Assembly: GCF_026130045.1 (NCBI RefSeq)
Contig: NZ_JAIBNX010000024.1
Span: 1-60,660 of the forward strand
Direction: 5' to 3'
DNA length: 60,660 nt
DNA from: Micromonospora sp. CPCC 205371
GTDB taxonomy: Bacteria; Actinomycetota; Actinomycetes; Mycobacteriales; Micromonosporaceae
Shown here: positions 52,536 to 60,660 of the stretch, piece by piece
Layout: every line of letters begins with the position of its first letter
How positions within the stretch are numbered: the first letter of the stretch is position 1
Translations under genes and position numbers: made by a program
The notes under the pieces: generated by a model
Databases searched by the model: none
The model's input: the letters and a program-made list of their open reading frames with translations, nothing else
What the model was told of the DNA's origin: nothing

Positions 52536-54342
52536 CAGCCGCCGGGTTCGCGCTGCCGGCCGTGCCCTTCGCCGTGGCGCTGATCGGCCTCCTCCTGCCG
52601 CTGCGGGCCCGTGCGGTGGCGGCAGCCCTCGCGGTGGCCGGTGCGGCGGCGGCCCTCGGGCTGGCGATCTGGGTGCTGGCCGCCGTTGGCGACGGGCACG
52701 AGAGCAGCCGCGAGTGGGTCGACTTCGGCGGGCTCGCGGTGACGCTCGGCGTCCGCCTCGACCAGGCGTCCGCCCTGGTGGCGGTCGCGGTGGGCGTGGT
52801 GGCGCTGGCCGTACAGGTCTACTCGATCACGTACCTGCGTGACGACGATCGCTATGTCCCGTACGCCGCCCAGGTCAGCCTCTTCACCGCGGCGATGCTG
52901 CTCGTCGTCGTCGCCGGCGACCTGATGATGCTGATGGTGGGCTGGGAGGTCATGGGCATCTGCTCGTACCTGCTCATCGGCCACGACCGGCGATTGCCCG
53001 AGGCACCCGGGGCGGCGGTCAAGGCGTTCCTGGTCACCAGGGTCGGCGACGTCGGGTTCCTGCTCGGCATCGCGCTGCTCGGCGTCTCGGCCGGCAGCTT
53101 CCGCGTCGCCGACGTGCTGGCCGCCGACCTGAGCGGCACCACGGTGACGGTCTCCTGCCTGCTGCTGCTCGCCGGCGTCGCGGGCAAGAGCGCCCAGTTC
53201 CCCCTGCACACCTGGCTGCCCGACGCGATGGCCGGCCCGACGCCGATCTCCGCGCTCATCCACGCTGCCACGATGGTGGCGGCCGGCATCTACGTGGTCG
53301 TCCGGCTGTACCCGCTCTTCCTGTCCTCGGGCGCGGCGCTCGCCGTGCTCGGCGTGATGGCGGCCATCACCCTGCTGATCGGCGCGCTGACGGCCACCGC
53401 GCAAGACGACATCAAGCGGGTGCTGGCCTGGTCGACGGTCTCGCAGATCGGATACATGGCCGGCGCGCTCGCGGTCGGCTCCACGTCGGCGGCGCTGTTC
53501 CACCTGCTGACGCACGCCGCCTTCAAGGCGCTGCTCTTCCTCGCGGCCGGCTGCGTGATCCACGCCGTCGGCAGCAACCTGATGTCCGCGATGGGCGGGC
53601 TACGGCGCGACATGCCGGTGACGTTCTGGTCGTTCGCGATCGGGCTCGGCGCGCTCGCCGGGCTGCCGCCGCTCGCCGGCTTCTGGAGCAAGGAAGGGAT
53701 CATCGCGGTCGCGCGGCACCCAGAGGGTCCGGCGCCCGGCTGGGTGGGCTGGCTGGTGCTGATCGCCGCCTTGGTGGGCGTGGCGGTCACCGCCTGGTAC
53801 GCGACCCGCCTGCTCCGCCGCACCTTCCTCGGCGCCCCTGCGGTCGCGTCCGCGGCGCCGGTTCCGCTCGAACGCGCCCACGCCGCCGGCACGCCACATG
53901 ATCCTCCGCCGCTCATGCGCTGGCCGGTGGTCCTGCTGGCGATCCCGAGCGCCCTGCTCGGCCTCGCGGCCTTCCTGCCGGCGTTCCGCGACGCGCTCGG
54001 CCTCGACGGCGTGCACATCGACGCGTGGCTGCTGCTCCCGGTGGCGCTGCTCGCGCTCGGAGCGGCGCTCGGCTGGCGCGACCTGCCCACCGTCCCGGCC
54101 TTCGCTCGCGCGTTCTGGCTCGACGAGGTCCAGCACACCCTGGTGGTACGCCCAGCGCGCGCCCTCGCCGCCGTGGTCCGGCGCGCCGACGAGTCCGGAG
54201 TGGACGGAGCGGTCGAGGGCACCGCGACCGGCACCGTGAGCCTGGCCCGGCGCGTGGCCGGTGCCCACCGGTCGACCCTTCCGAGGGCCGCCACAGCGGT
54301 CCTAGCGGCCGCTGTCCTCCTCGCGGCGGTAGGAGCCTTCCT

Positions 54343-54346
<4 letters not shown>
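52532..54346 (+). CDS. nuoL: NADH-quinone oxidoreductase subunit L
   Basis: A 604-aa antiporter-like proton channel subunit, the distal end of the membrane arm. Key charged residues are retained: Glu in [16 protein letters not shown], Lys in [33 protein letters not shown], and Lys in [16 protein letters not shown]. The C-terminal lateral helix region is present though short. It starts with a GTG overlapping nuoK by 4 nt and ends overlapping nuoM by 4 nt. Confidence 0.95.
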
Positions 54347-55814
<1,468 letters not shown>

Positions 55815-55818
<4 letters not shown>

Positions 55819-57248
55819 CCCAGTCTGTAGACCATGTCGCGTTGCTACCGGCGTACCTGGCCGCCGGCACCGCGGTACTGGCGCTGCTGACGGACTTGTT
55901 CGTGGGGCGACGTTGGGTGGTCTTCGCGGCGGCGGCTTTGGGTGCGGCGGCGACCGCCGCGAGCGCCGTCATCGTGGGCCGGGGCGACGACCGTGCGACG
56001 TTCTGCGCGGGCGACGCGTGCTCGTTCCTGTCGACCGACCGGTCGGCGCTGGTAGCGGTCCTGTTCGCGCTGCTCACGCTCGGGGTGCTGGGCATCTCGG
56101 CCGCGACCCGTGACGTCCCACCGGGGGAGTACGCCTTCCTCCTGGCCTGCTCGATGACGGGCGGCGTGGTCCTCGGCTCCGCCGGCGACCTGATTACGCT
56201 GATCGTGGCGCTGGAGACGCTGACCCTGCCGCTCTACGTGCTGGTGGGCTTGCGGCGGCGCACCGTGGCGAGCGCGGAGGGCGCGGTCACCTTCTTCGTG
56301 GTGAGCGTCGTGGCGACCGCCGTGACGCTGCTCGGCGCCGCCCTTCTCTACGCGGCCGCCGGACGGGTGCACTTCAGCGCCCTCGCAACCGGCGATCTGC
56401 CCGACCTACCGCTCACCAGCGTGTCGGTGGTGCTCATCCTGGCCGGGCTCGCCTTCAAGGTCGCGGCGGTGCCGTTCCACGCGTGGGCCCCCGCCGCGTA
56501 CGACGGCGCCCCGGTCCCCGTCGCCGCATACCTGTCGACCGCCTCGAAGCTGGGTGGCGTGATCGCGATCCTGTACGCCGTGGTCGACGGGCTGCGTCCC
56601 GCGCTCGACAAGTCCGGCCCGGCGCTGGCGGTGCTCGCCGTGCTGACCATGACCGTTGGCAACCTGGTGGCCCTGCGGCAGACCCGCATGGTGCGGCTGC
56701 TCGCGTGGTCGTCGGTGGCGCAGGCCGGGTACATCCTGGCGCCGCTGGGCGCGTTCGTGCTGGCCGACGGCCGCGCCGAGCTGAGCACGGCGGTCGCCGC
56801 GACGCTCGCGTACACCGTCTTCTACGTGGTCCTGGAGCTTGCCGCCTTCGGCGCGGTGGTCGCCCTGCGGCCGGGCGAAGACGGCGGCACGCTGGAGGCG
56901 TATCGCGGCGCCGCCCGGCAGCGTCCCTGGATCGGTGCGGCGCTGGTGCTCGCGCTCATCGGCCTCGCCGGCCTGCCGCCCGGCTTGGCTGGCCTTTTCG
57001 CGAAGGTCGCGGTCGTGCGGTCACTCCTCGAAGGCGGCGCCGGCTGGCTCGCCGTCGTCGTCGCACTCAACGCTGTGGTCGGTCTGGCCTATTATGTACG
57101 CGTTTCCGCACTCCTGTACGCCCCCATGGCCCGTGCCGTTCCGGCTCGCGTGCCGTGGCCGGTCGTCACCACGCTGGGCGCCGTCACGGTGATCGCCATC
57201 GTGATCGGCTTCGCCCCTCAGCTTGTGCTCGACGCGGTTAACAGCTAA
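55815..57248 (+). CDS. nuoN: NADH-quinone oxidoreductase subunit N
   Basis: A 477-aa antiporter-like subunit, last gene of the operon. It shows the helix-5 Glu in [20 protein letters not shown], the Lys in [35 protein letters not shown], and [22 protein letters not shown]. The ATG overlaps nuoM by 4 nt. No nuoA, D, E, F or G gene follows; the next gene is an HtpX-like protease 89 bp away. Confidence 0.94.
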
Positions 57249-57337
57249 CTCTCAGCTACGCGCGGAAGATCAAAGGGGTATCCGGTTGTTTGAACGGGTA
57301 CCGGAGTCCACAGGCTCCGCGTGCTGAAGGAGTGATC

Positions 57338-58213
57338 GTGCACAGCTTCCGGAACGGTCTCAAGACGGCCGCTCTGCTCGGCCTGCTATCCGCATTCGTG
57401 CTGGCCATCGGCTACTGGTTCGGCGGCAGCTCCGGCCTGGTTCTCGCGGCATTCGTCGCGCTGGCCATGAACGGCATCAGCTACTTCTTCTCCGACAAGA
57501 TCGCGCTTCGCTCGATGCGGGCGCAGCCGGTCAGCGAGGCGCAGTTCCCCGCGCTGTATCAGATGGTCCGTGAGCTGGCCACCGAGGCCGGGCAGCCGAT
57601 GCCCCGCCTCTACGTCAGCCCGACGATGCAGCCCAACGCCTTCGCAACCGGCCGCAACCCGCGCAACGCGGCGGTCGCCGTGACCCAGGGCATCACCGAG
57701 ATGCTCGACTACCGCGAGCTGCGCGGCGTGATCGGCCACGAGCTGTCCCACGTGTACAACCGCGACATCCTGATCTCGAGCGTGGCTGGCGCGCTGGCGA
57801 CCATCATCACGGTGATCGCGCACATGGCGATCTTCCTGCCCTTCGGCGGCAGCGACGACGATGGCGTCAACCCGGCGGCCCTGCTGCTCATGCTGATCCT
57901 CGGCCCGCTGGCCGCCTCGGTGATCCAGATGGCGATCAGCCGGAGCCGCGAGTACCAGGCTGACGCGTCCGGCGCGGGTCTCACCCGCGACCCGCTGGCG
58001 CTGGCCTCGGCCCTCCGCAAGATTCACTACGGCACACAGAAGCTGCCGCTGCCGGCCGAGGGCCAGATCGCCAGCACCGCCCACCTGATGATCGCCAACC
58101 CCTTGAAGGGCGGCGGCCTGGCGAGCCTCTTCTCCACCCACCCCCCGATGGCCGAGCGCGTCCGCCGCTTGGAGCAGATGGCCGCCCAGTCCGGCCCCAT
58201 CGAATACCGCTAG
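57338..58213 (+). CDS. htpX: HtpX-like membrane zinc metalloprotease (M48)
   Basis: A 291-aa inner-membrane protease for quality control of membrane proteins. Two N-terminal helices (about 8-45) are followed by the zinc site [19 protein letters not shown] (HExxH), two further hydrophobic helices ([19 protein letters not shown] and [20 protein letters not shown]) and the third ligand Glu in [11 protein letters not shown]. The ending [17 protein letters not shown] is diagnostic. GAAGGAGTG lies 3 nt before the GTG at 57338. Position after the nuo operon may be coincidental. Confidence 0.94.
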   Translation: MHSFRNGLKTAALLGLLSAFVLAIGYWFGGSSGLVLAAFVALAMNGISYFFSDKIALRSMRAQPVSEAQFPALYQMVRELATEAGQPMPRLYVSPTMQPNAFATGRNPRNAAVAVTQGITEMLDYRELRGVIGHELSHVYNRDILISSVAGALATIITVIAHMAIFLPFGGSDDDGVNPAALLLMLILGPLAASVIQMAISRSREYQADASGAGLTRDPLALASALRKIHYGTQKLPLPAEGQIASTAHLMIANPLKGGGLASLFSTHPPMAERVRRLEQMAAQSGPIEYR

Positions 58214-58227
58214 GGCGCTCGGCCCCG

Positions 58228-58266
58228 CCCGCGGCCGGCCCGCGGGCCTCGCGGCCCCGCGGGGCC
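58228..58266. terminator. GC-rich hairpins after the HtpX gene
   Basis: CCCGCGG-CCGGC-CCGCGGG (58228-58246) and the 14-bp palindrome GGCCCCGCGGGGCC (58253-58266) follow the htpX stop within 55 bp. They probably end its transcript. Confidence 0.45.
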
Positions 58267-58281
58267 AGGCCCCACCTCGCC

Positions 58282-58338
58282 GATCAAGGGCGAACGCACG
58301 TGGTTCGATCTCCGATCCGCGTGCGTTCGCCCTTGATC
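58282..58338. repeat. GATCAAGG hairpin element, copy A
   Basis: GATCAAGGGCGAACGCACG (58282-58300) pairs perfectly with 58320-58338 around a 19-nt loop. Homology with the element at the window end continues to about 58362, where another CCCTTGATCGG occurs. Confidence 0.75.
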
Positions 58339-58456
58339 CATGCAGATGCCCTTGATCGGCGGATGGTGTGACGTCCGGCACCACGGCCTTCGTGCCTACC
58401 CGGCTCTCTGGTTAGGGTCGAACCGGCAGTTCGGTCATTACATGGGGAGGTTGGCG

Positions 58457-59719
58457 GTGGCGGCGCTGCGCCGATACCTGGCGGTATGGCAGATCCCAGG
58501 CGCGCCGGTACTGCTCGTCGTGGGGATCATCGCCCGGCTCGGCATCGGCATGACACCCCTCGCTCTCCTGCTTCTCGTCGAGGATCTCACCGGCCGGTAC
58601 ACCCCCGCGGCCATCGCGGGCGGCATCTACGCCATCGCCGGCGCCACGGTCAGCCCGGTCGCCGGACGCGTCGCCGACCGGATCGGCCCGTCCCGGGTAC
58701 TCCTCGCCACCGGTATCGCGCACCCGCTCGCCCTGATCGTGCTCCTGGCCGCCACCACGGCCGAGGCGATGCCCCTGGTGTTCGCCGGCTCGGCGCTAGC
58801 CGGTGCGACGTACCCGCCGCTGACCGCCGCGATCCGCGGCGCCTGGAGCAGCCTGACCGACCCCAGCGGTAGCCGTCATCACCTGCGCGGCGCCGCCATG
58901 GCCGTGGAGACGTCGCTGTTCGAGCTCGTGTTCGTGTTCGGCGCGCTGCTGGTCGCCGGGTTCGTACTGGTAGCCAGCCCAGCCGCCGCGATCCTCGGCG
59001 TCGCCACCGTCACGCTCGGCGGCACCGTGGCCGTCGCTCGCGGCCGGGCGATGCGCGCCTGGTACCGCCACCCAGACGAGGCGCAGACGCGCGGCCTCGG
59101 CCCGCTCCGGGTCGCCGGCTTCCCCGCCCTGCTCATCTGCGCCGCTGGCCTGGGCACCGCGTTCGGTGCGGCGGCCGTGACCGTACCCGCCTACGCCGCC
59201 GCCCACAGCACCGGCGACAGCCTTGGCGGCGTCCTGCTCGCCGTATGGGCTTTGGGCAGCGCGGTGGGCGGCATCTGGTTTGGTGCGCTGCGCCCAGCCC
59301 GCAACCAGGCCCGGCAGTTCGCGCTGTTGCTCGGCGCGCTGGCGGCAACGTTCGGGGTGTTTCCGCTCATGCCCAGCCCGATCGCGCTCGGCCTCGCGCT
59401 CGCGGTGGGCGGCGCCACGATCGCGCCCGCCCTCACCGTCGAGAACAACATGGTCGGCCGGATCGCCCCGCCCAGCATGCTGAACGAGGCGTACACCTGG
59501 GTGGTGACCGTGGCGGTGGCGTTCAGCGCGGTCGGCGGCTCCGTCGCGGGCGTGATCGTGGACCAGCCCGGCGGCGTGCCGTGGGCGTTCCTCTTCGCGG
59601 GCGCCGCTGTGGGGGCCGCGGCCATCGTGACCGCCATGCCGTCCGGCGCGATCGCCCGCGCGGACGCCCTCGCCACCGCGCGCCTCGACCAGGCGCTGGC
59701 CGCTACCGGTAGTTCGTGA
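58457..59719 (+). CDS. MFS transporter
   Basis: A 420-aa, 12-helix major-facilitator protein. The motif between helices 2 and 3 is [17 protein letters not shown], and the halves are joined by a basic loop ([20 protein letters not shown]). Family placement within drug-efflux-like MFS is probable, with unknown substrate. The GTG at 58457 has GGGGAGG 6 nt upstream; an in-frame ATG at 58442 is the alternative. A TAGGGT box at 58414-58419 may be its -10. The 3' end overlaps the convergent yajQ gene by 17 bp. Confidence 0.82.
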   Translation: MAALRRYLAVWQIPGAPVLLVVGIIARLGIGMTPLALLLLVEDLTGRYTPAAIAGGIYAIAGATVSPVAGRVADRIGPSRVLLATGIAHPLALIVLLAATTAEAMPLVFAGSALAGATYPPLTAAIRGAWSSLTDPSGSRHHLRGAAMAVETSLFELVFVFGALLVAGFVLVASPAAAILGVATVTLGGTVAVARGRAMRAWYRHPDEAQTRGLGPLRVAGFPALLICAAGLGTAFGAAAVTVPAYAAAHSTGDSLGGVLLAVWALGSAVGGIWFGALRPARNQARQFALLLGALAATFGVFPLMPSPIALGLALAVGGATIAPALTVENNMVGRIAPPSMLNEAYTWVVTVAVAFSAVGGSVAGVIVDQPGGVPWAFLFAGAAVGAAAIVTAMPSGAIARADALATARLDQALAATGSS

Positions 59720-60197
59720 ACTGGAGCGCGACCCCGAAGTCTTCCTGCTTCAGCAGCGTGATGACCGCCTGCAGGTCGTCTTTCTTCTTGCCGGTCACGC
59801 GCAGCTGATCACCCTGGATCTGTGCCTGAACGCCCTTCGGGCCCTCGTCGCGGATCTTCTTGGTGATGGCCTTGGCCTTCTCCTGGTTGATGCCCTGGAT
59901 GACCTTGCAGTCGATCTTGTAGTGCTTGCCGGAGCTACGCGGCTCGCCGGACTCCAGGGACTTCAGCGAGATGTTTCGCTTGACCAGCTTCTCCTTGAAG
60001 ACCTCAAGAGCCGCCTTGACCCTGTCTTCGGTCTCCGCCTGCAGGCTCACCCCCTCCTCGCCTGACCAGGAGATCTCGGCACCCGTGCCGCGGAAGTCGA
60101 AGCGAGTGGAGAGCTCCTTCTCCGTCTGGTGGAGCGCGTTGTCGATCTCCTGCCGGTCGACCTTGCTAACGATGTCGAACGACGGGTTCGCTGCCAT
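59703..60197 (-). CDS. yajQ: YajQ family nucleotide-binding protein
   Basis: A 164-aa cytosolic protein matching YajQ over its whole length: [24 protein letters not shown] at the start, [42 protein letters not shown], and the end [12 protein letters not shown]. In other bacteria YajQ homologues bind c-di-GMP or nucleic acid; its role in actinobacteria is not settled. AGGAG stands 9 nt before the ATG. It is divergent from tRNA-Tyr. Confidence 0.95.
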   Translation of the reverse strand: MAANPSFDIVSKVDRQEIDNALHQTEKELSTRFDFRGTGAEISWSGEEGVSLQAETEDRVKAALEVFKEKLVKRNISLKSLESGEPRSSGKHYKIDCKVIQGINQEKAKAITKKIRDEGPKGVQAQIQGDQLRVTGKKKDDLQAVITLLKQEDFGVALQFTNYR

Positions 60198-60322
60198 GAT
60201 TCATGCTCCTGCTACGTGGCGTCCGTGGGCCTGTGCTGTCCGACCGTACCCGTTTGCGGGGCACCCCGGTGCACCCGCTATCCTTGCTTCCGCTGCCGCG
60301 AACGATGCGGCGGCACGCCCTA

Positions 60323-60403
60323 GGCGGGTTGCCCGAGCGGCCAATGGGAGCGGACTGTAAATCCGTCGCGAAAGCTACAGAGGTTCGAATCCTCTACCCG
60401 CCA
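60323..60403 (+). tRNA. tRNA-Tyr (anticodon GTA)
   Basis: Acceptor GGCGGGT (60323-60329) pairs with ACCCGCC (60396-60402), and the discriminator base is A. The anticodon loop CTGTAAA places GTA at 60357-60359. The T arm is AGAGGTTCGAATCCTCT, and a long class-II variable arm with GCGAAAGC precedes it. The CCA end is not encoded. Confidence 0.93.
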
Positions 60404-60413
60404 CAGGCTCTCC

Positions 60414-60454
60414 GATCGGCCCCTGACCAGCGTGTTAGCTGGCGGGGGCCGATC
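60414..60454 (+). terminator. Hairpin downstream of tRNA-Tyr
   Basis: GATCGGCCCC...CCAGC pairs with GCTGG...GGGGCCGATC around a GTGTTA loop, with a small internal bulge. It lies 11 nt after the tRNA and probably terminates its transcript. Sequence from 60455 to about 60585 shows no gene. Confidence 0.6.
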
Positions 60455-60587
60455 TCGTTGTGTCCGCTGTGCGGCTGCGAGCTCCCGACCCAGACGTCTG
60501 TCCACAGGTGACACGCCCATGGCTACCCGGCCGGCTTGCCGCTTCGGCGGCCCCGCGGGCCGCACTCAGGCCAGAACGCTGCGGCGC

Positions 60588-60660
60588 CGATCAAGGTAGA
60601 TCGCATCGATCAAGGGCAAACGCACGCGGATCTGAGATCGAACCACGTGCGTTTGCCCTT
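60588..60660. repeat. GATCAAGG hairpin element, copy B, inverted and cut by the window end
   Basis: GATCAAGGGCAAACGCACG (60608-60626), a 19-nt loop, and the pairing arm from 60646 to the window end. The loop is the reverse complement of the copy A loop with one change. The flank GATCAAGG at 60589 matches the outer arm of copy A, so the two copies are inverted relative to each other across about 2.3 kb. Confidence 0.7.

Noticed and set aside
57249-57337. Possible sigma-B-type promoter (GTTT...GGGTA) before htpX
   Set aside because: GTTTGAACGGGTA has the two boxes directly adjacent, not separated by the 14-16 bp such promoters need.
60320-60565. Small frames over tRNA-Tyr
   Set aside because: They overlap a well-formed tRNA and its hairpin and have no start signals.

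Overview
The window is from a very GC-rich actinobacterium, most likely a member of the Micromonosporaceae (Micromonospora, Phytohabitans or Actinoplanes relatives). This rests on the base composition, the many GTG and TTG starts, the ATGA/GTGA/TTGA gene overlaps, leaderless promoters of the form TANNNT followed after 6-8 nt by the start codon, and actinobacterial families (MoeZ, DUF3107, DUF3152, NlpC/P60 with coiled coil, Ser/Thr kinase). The genus call is an inference. The content is mostly chromosomal housekeeping and regulation; I see no phage, IS element, CRISPR array or biosynthetic cluster.

Layout. 1-293: a G-rich, partly tandem-repeated stretch without a gene. 294-8814: an M28 membrane peptidase; a signalling module (REC-PP2C phosphatase, CHASE3 histidine kinase, single-domain response regulator) continuing into an inositol-monophosphatase-like gene; an SDR; a secreted coiled-coil LAS-type peptidase. 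8829-16124: a membrane spermidine-synthase-like protein, a Ser/Thr kinase carrying a family-2 carbohydrate-binding-like ectodomain, a Trk/Ktr potassium system, a secreted glycerophosphodiesterase and a cell-surface protein. 16125-26406: a RecQ helicase fused to a phosphoribosyltransferase-like domain, an NlpC/P60 hydrolase, an HLHP-motif protein, a methyltransferase, a triple-repeat surface protein, a DEAD-box helicase, a MiaE-like protein, DUF3107 and a TetR regulator. 26561-36134: a Pro-rich protein, an alpha/beta hydrolase, two tandem DUF3152 putative metzincins, MoeZ, ProB-ProA and an alkyltransferase-like protein. 36131-49393: gamma-glutamyltransferase, transporter, a broken PLP decarboxylase, an orphan nuoB, DUF2252, TetR with its divergent oxidoreductase, an ECF sigma with its partner, a MarR-GNAT fusion, a 2OG oxygenase and a PfkB kinase. 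49609-57248: an overlapping nuoCHIJKLMN operon. 57338-60660: HtpX-like protease, MFS, YajQ, tRNA-Tyr and repeat elements.

Functionally the clearest unit is the secondary complex I operon: membrane arm plus C, I and a distant B, with no A, D, E, F or G in the window. Its promoter and its first gene are separated by a copy of a dispersed GCGAGCGGAGCGAGC-type palindromic repeat that seems to have landed exactly at the start codon. The same repeat lies in front of an MFS gene and, in frame, inside the M28 peptidase. A second repeat family, with GATCAAGG ends, forms long perfect hairpins at 49.4, 58.3 and 60.6 kb.

Caution: several patches (about 15.24, 21.62, 23.0-23.1, 39.6 and 46.3-46.4 kb) contain long G or C homopolymers that coincide with broken or odd protein sequence. 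They look more like consensus errors in very GC-rich DNA than biology, so gene ends in these places are provisional.
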